Below are positions 53,066 through 61,018 of a DNA stretch of 64,000 bases, piece after piece. Positions within the stretch are counted from its first letter, which is position 1, and each line of letters begins with the position of its first letter. Origin of the DNA: Flavobacteriaceae bacterium (GTDB taxonomy: Bacteria; Bacteroidota; Bacteroidia; Flavobacteriales; Flavobacteriaceae); assembly GCA_016744415.1 (NCBI GenBank), contig JADGEL010000001.1, positions 899,855-963,854 of the forward strand. The letters run 5' to 3'. The notes under the pieces are model-generated. The model searched no databases. It saw only the letters and a list, made by a program, of their open reading frames with translations, and was not told where the DNA came from. The position numbers were made by a program, and so were the translations under genes.

Positions 53066-54337
53066 ATGGTTATAAAAGAGTATTATACGCTTTCAGAAGC
53101 GGCAAAATTATTAAGAAAAAGTAAAGAAACTTTAAGACGATGGGATAATGATGGTAAACTTCCAGCCACAAGAGAACCTATAAGTGAATACCGTATTTAC
53201 AAAAGAGAACAATTAGAAATATTTTCAGATTTGATAAATAATAAGTTAGATGATACAGTAGATAATTTTGTAAATCCTTTAAAGCAATATAACGTTCTGG
53301 AATTATTTGCTGGTGCAGGAGGTTTGGCTTTAGGATTAGAAAAATCTGGAATTAAATGCGCAGCCTTGAATGAAATTGATAAATGGGCTTGTCAAACATT
53401 ACGAGAAAATAGACCTAATTGGAATGTTATTGAAGGAGATGTAAGGGCGATTAATTTTGATGAATATCATAATAAAGTAGAGGTCGTTACTGGTGGATTT
53501 CCATGTCAAGCATTTAGTTATGCAGGAAAAAAATTAGGCTTAGAAGATGCACGAGGTACCTTGTTTTATGAATTTGCAAGGGTTGTGCAAGAAGTAAATC
53601 CTTTGATTTGTATTGGTGAAAATGTAAAAGGTTTATTATCTCACGAAAAAGGTAAAACCTTGGAAGGAATGATTTCTATTTTAGATGAAATAGGATATAA
53701 TGTAGTTCCAGTGAAAGTGCTAAAAGCAATTAATTATAGAGTTCCTCAAAAAAGAGAGCGAATAATTTTAGTGGGCATTCGGAAAGATATTGACATAAAA
53801 TATAAGTATCCAGAACCTCATCAAACGATTTATAATTTATCCGATGCGTTGAAAAAAGGAGGATTGTTCAACAGTAAAGTTCCGAAATCAGAAGGAGCAA
53901 AATACCCAGATCATAAAAAAGAAATTTTAGATTTGATTCCTCCTAAAGGCTATTGGAGAGATTTACCATTAGACCTTCAAAAATCTTATATGGGTAAAAG
54001 CTTTTATTTAGGAGGCGGAAAAACTGGTATGGCTAGACGAATTGGTTGGGATGAGCCAAGTTTGACTTTGACGTGTAGTCCTGCTCAAAAGCAAACAGAG
54101 CGATGTCACCCTGATGAAACGCGTCCATTTACAGTGAGAGAATATGCACGAATTCAAACTTTTCCAGACGAATGGAAATTTATAGGTTCAGTTTCACAAC
54201 AATACAAACAAATTGGTAATGCAGTACCTTGTAATTTAGGAGAGGAAATTGGTTATTCAATTGTGAAATTCTTGAATGACTATTATTCGAATTTAAATAA
54301 ATCGGAAGATTCAATTTCTTTAGCTAAAGCCATATAA
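53066..54337 (+). CDS. DNA (cytosine-5)-methyltransferase with N-terminal MerR-like HTH (type II R-M)
   Basis: The start is ATG 53066 (MVIKEYYTLSEAAKLLRKSK); a longer frame from 53015 runs into the nqr terminator. The ~423-residue protein has a MerR/excisionase-like winged HTH at residues ~5-55 (LSEAAKLLRKSKETLRRWDNDGKL). A complete C5 methyltransferase follows: motif I ELFAGAGGLALGLEKSG, motif IV GGFPCQAFSYAGKK with the catalytic Cys, motif VI GENVKGLLSH, motif VIII QKRERIILVG and motif X QIGNAVPCNLG. The target-recognition region (~270-350) is short. The endonuclease is convergent, and the 3' ends overlap by 55 bases. The HTH might give autoregulation (inference). Confidence 0.93.
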   Translation: MVIKEYYTLSEAAKLLRKSKETLRRWDNDGKLPATREPISEYRIYKREQLEIFSDLINNKLDDTVDNFVNPLKQYNVLELFAGAGGLALGLEKSGIKCAALNEIDKWACQTLRENRPNWNVIEGDVRAINFDEYHNKVEVVTGGFPCQAFSYAGKKLGLEDARGTLFYEFARVVQEVNPLICIGENVKGLLSHEKGKTLEGMISILDEIGYNVVPVKVLKAINYRVPQKRERIILVGIRKDIDIKYKYPEPHQTIYNLSDALKKGGLFNSKVPKSEGAKYPDHKKEILDLIPPKGYWRDLPLDLQKSYMGKSFYLGGGKTGMARRIGWDEPSLTLTCSPAQKQTERCHPDETRPFTVREYARIQTFPDEWKFIGSVSQQYKQIGNAVPCNLGEEIGYSIVKFLNDYYSNLNKSEDSISLAKAI

Positions 54338-54993
54338 CCTTTCTTGAAAAAATCTTCGGTATCTAAATTTAATATCATTTCATCTAGGTTCAAAACTAAT
54401 TTGTCATAAAACTCTGAGAATCCAGTAATTCGATGCCAAAACTCTTTTCCAATAATAACAGGAAACTGTTGGTCAATCTTTTTGTAGTGCTGGCTTAATT
54501 GAGCTTCATTACCATACAAAACTCCTAAAATTAAATCTGAGTTATTAAGATTCATGGCGTTGGTTCTTGCCAGATTTGTAACAGTTGTAAATTTGCGAAT
54601 CAAAGGATTCACATCTTCAGAATTGATGGTGTTTGGTCCAGATTTTAATTGACACCACTTTTTTCTACCATCAATTTTATCTATAAATTCAATATCCATT
54701 CCTTTAATTAAAGAGCCTTCTGCTAAATTCAATTCAACAAACATATTTTGAATTCGAGTACCAAAAGAGGTGTTTATTGAAGTTCCTAAAATTCTTGGGT
54801 AATATAAAGCTTTGGCAATTCCGATTGGAGAAAAATCATCTTCTAAAATTTTAGAGAGATATTTTACTAGAATTGGATTTATCTTATATGATTTTAGTTT
54901 AGAATGTGTTTTTAAAGAATTGATTTTGTGATTCTCAAAAATTTTCTCTTTAAAGTAAATTGTAACAATTTCTAGCAATTGATTTTCATACAT
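54283..54993 (-). CDS. type II restriction endonuclease, PmeII/EcoO109I-like
   Basis: The start is ATG 54993 (MYENQLLEI); the frame can extend to 55047 but that would run into the helicase promoter region. The 236-residue protein resembles the EcoO109I/PmeII family: IGIAKALYYPRILGTSINTSFGTRIQNMF, then GMDIEFIDKIDGRKKWCQLKSGPNT (D followed by QLK, a plausible PD-(D/E)xK active site) and NSEDV, then LGVLYGNEAQLSQHYKK and VIIGKEFWHRITGF. It would cut the site that the adjacent methyltransferase protects. The recognition sequence cannot be read. The last 55 bases overlap the 3' end of the methyltransferase on the other strand. Confidence 0.82.
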   Translation of the reverse strand: MYENQLLEIVTIYFKEKIFENHKINSLKTHSKLKSYKINPILVKYLSKILEDDFSPIGIAKALYYPRILGTSINTSFGTRIQNMFVELNLAEGSLIKGMDIEFIDKIDGRKKWCQLKSGPNTINSEDVNPLIRKFTTVTNLARTNAMNLNNSDLILGVLYGNEAQLSQHYKKIDQQFPVIIGKEFWHRITGFSEFYDKLVLNLDEMILNLDTEDFFKKGYMALAKEIESSDLFKFE

Positions 54994-54997
54994 ATAA

Positions 54998-55028
54998 CAA
55001 ATATAATCTTTTAAAATCAATCGACAAA
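54998..55028 (-). promoter_or_regulatory. consensus promoter of the restriction endonuclease, giving little or no leader
   Basis: On the minus strand TTTG (55028-55025) is followed after exactly 19 bases by TATATTTG (55005-54998), the best match to the Bacteroidota TTTG-N19-TAnnTTTG consensus in the window. Only 4 bases separate the box from the ATG at 54993, so transcription would start at or next to the start codon. Confidence 0.6.
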
Positions 55029-55034
55029 TAACCG

Positions 55035-55042
55035 TATCTTTG
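55035..55042 (+). promoter_or_regulatory. TAnnTTTG promoter box for the DEAD-box helicase
   Basis: TATCTTTG lies 16 bases before the helicase ATG at 55059. It is divergent from the endonuclease promoter and only a few bases beyond its -33 element, so the two may compete. Confidence 0.5.
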
Positions 55043-55058
55043 CACAAAATTTATATTG

Positions 55059-56414
55059 ATGTCTACTTTTCAAGAATTAAATCTTAGCAATCAATTACAA
55101 TATGCAATTGATGATTTAGGTTTTCAAAATCCAACACCTATCCAAGAAAAATCATTTTCTGTGATACTTTCTGGTAAAGATATGGTAGGGATTGCCCAAA
55201 CAGGTACGGGTAAAACTTTTGCCTATATGTTACCGATTCTTCGTGATTTAAAATTCTCGCAGCAAGAAACTCCTAGAGTTTTGGTAATGGTACCAACACG
55301 TGAATTGGTATTACAAGTAGTTGAAGAAATTGAAAAGATGGCGAAGTACATCAACGTTCGAGTATTAGGCGTTTATGGAGGCACTAATATCAATACTCAA
55401 AAACAGGCAATTGCACAAGGCACAGATATTATTGTTGCAACTCCTGGGCGTTTATATGATTTGGCTTTGAGTAGAGCATTAAAAATGAAATCTATTCAGA
55501 AATTAGTGATTGACGAGGTTGATGTAATGTTAGATTTAGGTTTTCGTTTTCAACTAATGAATATTTTTGAAATTTTACCTGAGCGTCGTCAAAATATTAT
55601 GTTTTCAGCAACAATGACTGAAGATGTAGATATGTTGATTTCTGATTATTTTACAAGCCCAAAAAAGGTTTCGATTGCGGTGAGTGGTACACCGCTTGAT
55701 AATATTTCACAAGAATCGTACAATGTTCCTAACTTTTATACGAAGGTAAACCTGTTGACTTATTTGTTGAAAGATAAAGGTCTATTTAGTAAAGTACTGG
55801 TTTTTGTGTCAAACAAAAGAAGTGCTGATAGGCTTTTTGAAGCGTTGGATGAATATTATAATTCTGAATTGTGTGTCATCCATTCAAATAAAACACAGAA
55901 TTATAGAATCCGTTCTATCAATCAATTTGATAAAGGTGAAAATAGGATTCTGGTTGCTACCGACGTGATGGCTCGTGGATTGGATTTTGACGAGGTGAGT
56001 CATGTAATCAATTTTGATACGCCAAATTTTCCAGAAAATTACATGCACCGTATTGGTAGAACAGGTAGAGCAGAAAAGGAAGGAAAGACTATCTTATTTT
56101 CGACAGATGCAGAGCAATCTGCTAAATTAGATGTTGAGGTTTTAATGGATACTGAGATTCCGCTGTTAGAGTTTCCATCGGAAGTAGAAATATCAGAACA
56201 GTTAACTCCAGAAGAAACACCAAAAGAAGTAGAGCGTAACAATCCGCATAAAAGAAAAAATAGAGAAACTTTTGGAGAAGCTTTTCACGAAAAGAGTGAA
56301 AAAAACAGTAAAACAAACCAAGGGGGTTCTTACCGAAGAGAGATTGCCAAGAAGTATAAAAAACCAAAAACTAAAGGCGATAAAAACTACAACATGCGCA
56401 ATAAGAAAAAATAG
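55059..56414 (+). CDS. DEAD-box ATP-dependent RNA helicase
   Basis: The start is ATG 55059 (a TTG three bases earlier is in frame). The 451-residue protein has the Q motif GFQNPTPIQ, motif I AQTGTGKT, Ia PTRELVLQV, Ib TPGRL, motif II as DEVD (the usual DEAD reads DEVD), III SATMT, and C-terminal motifs VATDVMARGLDF and HRIGRTGRAEKEG. A basic tail (NPHKRKNRETFGEAF ... KKYKKPKTKGDKNYNMRNKKK) likely binds RNA. It belongs to the RhlE-like group of Bacteroidota, with roles in ribosome assembly or RNA decay. The next gene begins directly after the stop. Confidence 0.92.
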   Translation: MSTFQELNLSNQLQYAIDDLGFQNPTPIQEKSFSVILSGKDMVGIAQTGTGKTFAYMLPILRDLKFSQQETPRVLVMVPTRELVLQVVEEIEKMAKYINVRVLGVYGGTNINTQKQAIAQGTDIIVATPGRLYDLALSRALKMKSIQKLVIDEVDVMLDLGFRFQLMNIFEILPERRQNIMFSATMTEDVDMLISDYFTSPKKVSIAVSGTPLDNISQESYNVPNFYTKVNLLTYLLKDKGLFSKVLVFVSNKRSADRLFEALDEYYNSELCVIHSNKTQNYRIRSINQFDKGENRILVATDVMARGLDFDEVSHVINFDTPNFPENYMHRIGRTGRAEKEGKTILFSTDAEQSAKLDVEVLMDTEIPLLEFPSEVEISEQLTPEETPKEVERNNPHKRKNRETFGEAFHEKSEKNSKTNQGGSYRREIAKKYKKPKTKGDKNYNMRNKKK

Positions 56415-56792
56415 ATGCCGAGAGAATTGACCAAACAAGAACTACATTATTTGGCAATGAATATTGTGGGTAAAGATTTAGAAAAACGGGGTTTTGAGTT
56501 TATCGCTATTGAAAGTAAATTACAGAAACAGCCTCAGTTTGTATGTGTCGATAAAAACAATCAACGTTATTTTGTAATTGTTAAAGTTATTATGTTGCCA
56601 GATAACCCTAACAATTATGATGTTGTATGGATGGAAACTTTTAAGGTGCATGCTCAAAAGCACGAAGCTAAAGTTTTATATGCAGGTGTTGGTCTTGGAA
56701 ATTTAGAAGGAAATCATTTACCGATTTTAAAAGATCAAGAGTATTTATTACAATACGATGGTATACAATTTATTGACAGTAATTTAAACTAA
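56415..56792 (+). CDS. conserved small protein of unknown function, coupled to the helicase
   Basis: The 125-residue protein begins at the base after the helicase stop and is probably translated with it. It is soluble (MPRELTKQELHYLAMNIVGKDLEKRGFEF, then PQFVCVDKNNQRYFVIVKVIMLPDNPNNYDVVW). I recall similar small flavobacterial proteins carrying a doubtful annotation as Na+-NQR subunit F; nothing here supports that, since there are no Fe-S or flavin motifs. The fold has the look of a small alpha/beta nuclease-like or YraN-like domain, but I cannot establish it. Confidence 0.75.
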   Translation: MPRELTKQELHYLAMNIVGKDLEKRGFEFIAIESKLQKQPQFVCVDKNNQRYFVIVKVIMLPDNPNNYDVVWMETFKVHAQKHEAKVLYAGVGLGNLEGNHLPILKDQEYLLQYDGIQFIDSNLN

Positions 56793-56981
56793 AAAGAGTC
56801 ATTCTTTATTTTTATAGATCTCAAGATAGGCTAGTTTCTTTAAAGATTGCTAAAAAAAGTAGACGCTCATGCTAATAAAGAATTGACTATGTTTGTGGAA
56901 ATAGAAAAAGTAATACACAATAATTTATCAAGTTTCGAGGTCTATAAAACAAAAATTATTAGTGTGTTGAATTAAAATTGT
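56793..56981. other. 189-base gap with a short open frame and a possible inverted repeat
   Basis: Between the small protein and the LytTR regulator, TTTATAGATCTC (56811-56822) is nearly mirrored by GAGGTCTATAAAA (56938-56949). An open frame of 43 codons (56844-56975) reads ...KKVDAHANKELTMFVEIEKV... and could be a gene remnant. Neither is supported by a recognised family. No clear promoter box was found. Confidence 0.25.
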
Positions 56982-57725
56982 ATGGAGCAGCCAATAAAAA
57001 TATTTATCGTAGAAGACGAAATGATTATTGCAGCGAATATTTCTCTGCAATTAACTAATTTGGGTTATGAAGTAACAGGAATAGTGCCAAGAGGCGAAGT
57101 CGTTTTAGCACATATTGAAGAAAGTATACCCGATATCATTTTGTTAGATATTAATTTAAAAGGAGAAATGGATGGTATTGAAACTGCTGAGTTAATTCAA
57201 GAAAAATATAACATTCCAATAATTTATTTAACAGCAAATACAGATGATACTCATTTTAAACGAGCAAAAGAAACCAAGCCATCTGCTTATATTTCTAAGC
57301 CTTTTAAAAAATTAGATTTACAGCACGCAATTGAATTGGCGGCAGATTATGCGATGGGTGATAATGCAAATACTTTAACATCTTCAAGGAAAGAATTTAA
57401 GGCGATGGCTTTAAGTGATCGAATCTTTGTTAGAAACCATGATAAAATGGTAAAGTTGATTTTGGCAGACATCTTGTATTTTGAAGCAGATAGAAATTAC
57501 TGTAAAATTTTTACAAAGAAAAACGAGTATTTATTAGTAACAACATTAAAAGGAATAGGGCAAAAATTACCTTCATCTCACTTTATTAGAATTCATAGAT
57601 CTTATTTGGTCAACCTATCTCAAATTGATGAAGTAGCTAGTAATTATTTAGTTATATCAAATAAAACATTGCCGATTAGCAAGTCTTTAAAAAGCAAATT
57701 GTTAAGTAGATTACAAACCCTCTAA
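56982..57725 (+). CDS. LytTR-family response regulator
   Basis: The 247-residue protein has a receiver domain with acidic residues E11-D12 (IFIVEDEMII), phosphoacceptor D56 (DIILLDINLKG), T84 and K106 (YISKPFKK). A LytTR DNA-binding domain follows from ~residue 145 (DRIFVRNHDKMVKLILADILYFEADRNYCKIFT; FIRIHRSYLVNLSQID). It regulates transcription after phosphorylation by a partner kinase. The kinase gene ends 14 bases away on the opposite strand, a tail-to-tail arrangement. Confidence 0.93.
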   Translation: MEQPIKIFIVEDEMIIAANISLQLTNLGYEVTGIVPRGEVVLAHIEESIPDIILLDINLKGEMDGIETAELIQEKYNIPIIYLTANTDDTHFKRAKETKPSAYISKPFKKLDLQHAIELAADYAMGDNANTLTSSRKEFKAMALSDRIFVRNHDKMVKLILADILYFEADRNYCKIFTKKNEYLLVTTLKGIGQKLPSSHFIRIHRSYLVNLSQIDEVASNYLVISNKTLPISKSLKSKLLSRLQTL

Positions 57726-57739
57726 ACAATTTTAGAACA

Positions 57740-59662
57740 TTAAAATTTAAAAGAAACCGATGTGCCAATTTCTGAGCTTTGCTGTAATTTACCTTCCAAT
57801 TGCTGAATCAGTAATTTTATGAGTTGTGTACCAAACCCAGCGCTACTATCTTTAGACAAACCAACTCCATTATCAGCAACTTTTAGTTCAAGAATTTCAT
57901 CACCTATTCTTTTTACTACTATTTTTATGTGACCTTTATTGCCACCTGTGAAAGCATGTTTTAATGAGTTCGTAAGAAGCTCATTCACAATTAAACCTAG
58001 AGGAATGGCAGTATCTACATCCAATTCTATTTTGCTCATTGTATATTCTATAGTTACTTTTTCTGTAGCACCAAAAGAGTCTAAAATATGATTCCCTAAA
58101 TTGATAAAATATTCTTTCATCTCTATGGTTGAAATTTTTTTTCCTTTATACAATTGTTGATGAATCATACTCATAGAGTGTACTCTATTTTGAGTTTCTA
58201 GCATAGCGTGCTTTGCATTTTTATCTTGTAATTTTTCAGATTGTAGAGACAGTAAACTAGATACAACTTCTAAGTTGTTTTTTACACGATGGTGAACTTC
58301 TTTTAGTAAAAAAATATTTTCATCATGCTGTTTTTTTAGCAACTTATTTTTGTTTTTATCTTTTTTAAAAGTTACATATAGTACTATTAGTAATACAAAA
58401 AGCAAGCTCCCAATAATAAGGGTAAACTTTTGTTTAGCAAGATGTTGCTCAATGACATTGTTTTGAAATTTGATAGTATCTTCTTTTAAAGAAACATCAA
58501 ACTCGGTTTGTAAGAGTGATATTCTGTGATCAGATTCTGCAGTAAAAATATTATTTTTAAGGTGTTCATATTTTGAATAAGCATGATATGCATTTTCAAA
58601 ATCATTGGCAACGGCGTAAGCCTCGGCTAAGGTTTTATAAGCATTACTTAAATAGTATTCATCTCCAAAATTTACAGTAGCAACATCAATACATTTTTTT
58701 ATACTCTCAATTGCTTTGGAATGATTTTCTGCCTTGAGCTCTGATTTCCCAATCGCTAGCCAAGAACGCATAATCATAAAATTATTTTCTAAGAGTTCAG
58801 CATATTTTACTGCATTTTCACCAGCTTCTTCAGCCAAATCATAATTGCCCATGTAGGAATATAAATCAGTTAAAGAAATATAAACATCACTCAGATTGTT
58901 GTAAAATCCATAACGCTCTCCAATAGCTATGGACCTTTCGAAATGATCAAGTGCTTCAGGATATTTTTTTAATTCTAAATAATTATTGCCAACTACATAT
59001 ATGGTAAAATCTAAATCTAAATTATTGATACCATTTTCTTCAAATAATTCAAGAGACTTTAACCCAAATTCTAGACCCTTCTCAAATTTTGATTGTTTCC
59101 AAAACAGATTGCTTAAATCACTATAAGCAATTGCTTGAGCATTTTTATCACCCAATTCTTCACCAATACTCATAGCTTTTAAAGCATAATCAGCGGCTTT
59201 GTCTAACTCACCTCTACGTTCAAAAACATACCCTAATTGAGTATTTAGAAAAGGTAAATCTTTTTTCTTTACTTTTATTTTAGCACCTTCTAAAACAGCA
59301 TAAGCGCTATCTAATTCTTCCATTCGTAATAAAATTGCTCCTTGTGTAATTTGAAAACGACCATTCCATAAACTGTTATTTTTTGCAGATGTAAGCTGTA
59401 ATCCTTTATTGATAAGCGCTAAAGATGTGTTTAAGTTTCTTGTATGCCAATAGTAAGCTAAATCATTTAGCACATCAAAGTATATACTATCTTGCTTAAT
59501 TTTTTTTAGATTAAGCTCTAAACTATCTAAATATGAGGATTCAAAATTATCGGTTTCTAGAAACACTTTTTTATAAGGGTGCTTACTATTTAAGTCAAAA
59601 ATCTGTCCAGATGAAATAGTGCATGTCAGTAAAAATAAAATTATAATAGACTTAATTTTCAT
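57740..59662 (-). CDS. TPR-containing sensor histidine kinase (HisKA_2 type)
   Basis: The 640-residue kinase has a signal peptide or anchor (MKIKSIIILFLLTCTISSG) and a periplasmic TPR region (~60-370; AKIKVKKKDLPFLNTQLGYVFERRGELDKAADYALKA and similar). A membrane helix is at ~394-412 (FTLIIGSLLFVLLIVLYVTF), then HisKA_2 with H-box LLKEVHHRVKNNLEVVSSLLS near 440. The HATPase domain carries N box VNELLTNSLKHAF, G1 VADNGVGLS and G2 GFGTQL. HisKA_2 kinases lack the usual HisKA dimer helix pair. The likely partner is the LytTR regulator; the signal sensed by the TPRs is unknown. Confidence 0.92.
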   Translation of the reverse strand: MKIKSIIILFLLTCTISSGQIFDLNSKHPYKKVFLETDNFESSYLDSLELNLKKIKQDSIYFDVLNDLAYYWHTRNLNTSLALINKGLQLTSAKNNSLWNGRFQITQGAILLRMEELDSAYAVLEGAKIKVKKKDLPFLNTQLGYVFERRGELDKAADYALKAMSIGEELGDKNAQAIAYSDLSNLFWKQSKFEKGLEFGLKSLELFEENGINNLDLDFTIYVVGNNYLELKKYPEALDHFERSIAIGERYGFYNNLSDVYISLTDLYSYMGNYDLAEEAGENAVKYAELLENNFMIMRSWLAIGKSELKAENHSKAIESIKKCIDVATVNFGDEYYLSNAYKTLAEAYAVANDFENAYHAYSKYEHLKNNIFTAESDHRISLLQTEFDVSLKEDTIKFQNNVIEQHLAKQKFTLIIGSLLFVLLIVLYVTFKKDKNKNKLLKKQHDENIFLLKEVHHRVKNNLEVVSSLLSLQSEKLQDKNAKHAMLETQNRVHSMSMIHQQLYKGKKISTIEMKEYFINLGNHILDSFGATEKVTIEYTMSKIELDVDTAIPLGLIVNELLTNSLKHAFTGGNKGHIKIVVKRIGDEILELKVADNGVGLSKDSSAGFGTQLIKLLIQQLEGKLQQSSEIGTSVSFKF

Positions 59663-59922
59663 TTAATGATTGGTTTTCAATAAATTATAATGACTAAAAT
59701 ACAACTAAATAAATAGATAAATCATTAAAAATCATTCGATAAATAAAATGACACATTCGGACAATAACAGAGTGTATTCGTCCTAATTATATATTTTGTT
59801 TGTTTTTATTGTTAGAAATTTATAAGTAAGAATCAGGAGAGGGATTCTTAAATACTAACCAATTTCAAAAACTAACATTCTAATTAAAATTAGGTGTTAG
59901 TTTTTATTCAAATTTAATCATC
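59663..59922 (+). promoter_or_regulatory. 260-base leader region with two hairpins upstream of the NTF2-like lipoprotein
   Basis: No gene was found here. Hairpin 1 (59828-59849) pairs AAGAATC with GATTCTT around AGGAGAGG. Hairpin 2 (59867-59905) pairs AAAAACTAAC with GTTAGTTTTT, plus inner pairing, and ends in TTTTTATT, like an intrinsic terminator. The ATG is only 17 bases later, and the gene on the other side is divergent, so no upstream plus-strand gene needs this terminator. An attenuated leader or a ~100-nt small RNA is possible. A near-consensus TATATTTTG lies at about 59791. Confidence 0.4.
59867..59908 (+). terminator. terminator-like hairpin in the leader of the NTF2-like lipoprotein gene
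   Basis: Ten perfect outer base pairs (AAAAACTAAC / GTTAGTTTTT) with additional inner pairing and a T-rich 3' end, positioned immediately before the start codon region. Confidence 0.5.
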
Positions 59923-60798
59923 ATGAAAAAAACAGCATTTATATTGAGTATTGCACTTGCATTTTTATGCAATTCTTGCACGCAAGTCAATACAGACAAG
60001 AACATTAAAATGTACACGAATGTTTGGGATGAAATTATAAACAATGAAAACTTAGAGTTGTTTAATGAAGATAATTTTGACCCAAATGTCATTATTCATA
60101 TGAGCCCAGAAAATGTGGTTGGTATTGAAGCTACAAGAGAATTTTATCAAAATTACCTCACTGGTTTTTCGAAAATAGAATTTACAATTGTTGATGTTTT
60201 TGGTCAAGGAGATAAAATTGTAAAACATTGGAATTTTAAAGGAATTCATACAGGTAATTTTTTCGGGATTCCAGCTACAGGAAATACAGTTGATATTGAT
60301 GGTACTACGCTGGTAAAAATGAAAGATGGAAAAATATCCGAAGAAAGAGATTTTATGGACAATATGTTATTTATGCAACAATTAGGATTAGCTTCTAATC
60401 CAAATAATTTGAATGTTATTGATGAAGCATATAAGGCTTTTGCCAATGGAGACATCCCTTCCGTAATTGCTGTTTTAGATGAAAATATTGTATGGAATGA
60501 AGCTGAAGGAAATGCCTTAGCTGATGGCAACCCTTATATGGGGAAAGAGGCAGTATTAAATGGAGTTTTTAAGCGTTTAGGAGCAGAGCATGAATATTTT
60601 CAACTTGTAGATATTCAACTTCACGAAATGTCTAACAACCAAGTATTAGCAACCTTACGATATCAAGCAAAACTAAAAATGAATGGGGCTATTATTGACG
60701 CACAGGCGGCACATTTTTGGACACTCAAAAAAGGAAAAGTAATTTCATTTCAACAATATGTAGATACCAAACAACTAAATGATGCTACACATCAATAG
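59923..60798 (+). CDS. lipoprotein with two SnoaL/NTF2-like domains
   Basis: The 291-residue protein has a lipobox (LAFLCNSC, lipid Cys near residue 24). The first NTF2/SnoaL-like domain (~25-150) has the ester-cyclase pattern YQNYLTGFSKIEFTIVDVFGQGDKIVKHWNFKGIHTGNFFGIPATGNTV. The second (~165-288) has DEAYKAFANGDIPSVIAVLDENIVWNEAEGN and the AAHFWTLKKGKVISFQQYVDT end. Such domains bind small hydrophobic ligands or act as isomerases/cyclases; no substrate is known here. It is transcribed behind a hairpin-rich leader. Confidence 0.82.
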   Translation: MKKTAFILSIALAFLCNSCTQVNTDKNIKMYTNVWDEIINNENLELFNEDNFDPNVIIHMSPENVVGIEATREFYQNYLTGFSKIEFTIVDVFGQGDKIVKHWNFKGIHTGNFFGIPATGNTVDIDGTTLVKMKDGKISEERDFMDNMLFMQQLGLASNPNNLNVIDEAYKAFANGDIPSVIAVLDENIVWNEAEGNALADGNPYMGKEAVLNGVFKRLGAEHEYFQLVDIQLHEMSNNQVLATLRYQAKLKMNGAIIDAQAAHFWTLKKGKVISFQQYVDTKQLNDATHQ

Positions 60799-60954
60799 TA
60801 ATATTTATAAAAAAGATAAAAATAATTAAGACAAACATGTTTATAATAAATAAAGAAAATGGAAACTTATTTTGCCGCTATGAATTAAGTATTTTCATTA
60901 AACGATATTTGTTTTTTTACTAACTAAAACAATGTTTATAAATGTGTAATAAAG

Positions 60955-60989
60955 GCAGGCTAAAATACTATTTTAGGCTGCTTTTTTTT
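60955..60989 (+). terminator. rho-independent terminator
   Basis: The stem GCAGGCTAAAAT / ATTTTAGGCTGC has one mismatch and is followed by TTTTTTTT. It lies 160 bases after the NTF2-like gene and 30 bases before the SGNH gene, so it may end the former or attenuate the latter. Confidence 0.7.
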
Positions 60990-61018
60990 AGAAGAATGAT
61001 TAACTTAAACCTAACTAC

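Noticed and set aside
56415..56792. Reading the small protein as an additional Na+-NQR subunit F
   Set aside because: True NqrF is at 51640-52953; this one lacks Fe-S, FAD and NAD motifs.
56808..56950. Inverted repeat TTTATAGATCTC / GAGGTCTATAAAA before the LytTR gene, possible mobile element or operator
   Set aside because: Arms are short and imperfect in AT-rich DNA, about 115 bases apart, and no frame or target duplication supports an element.
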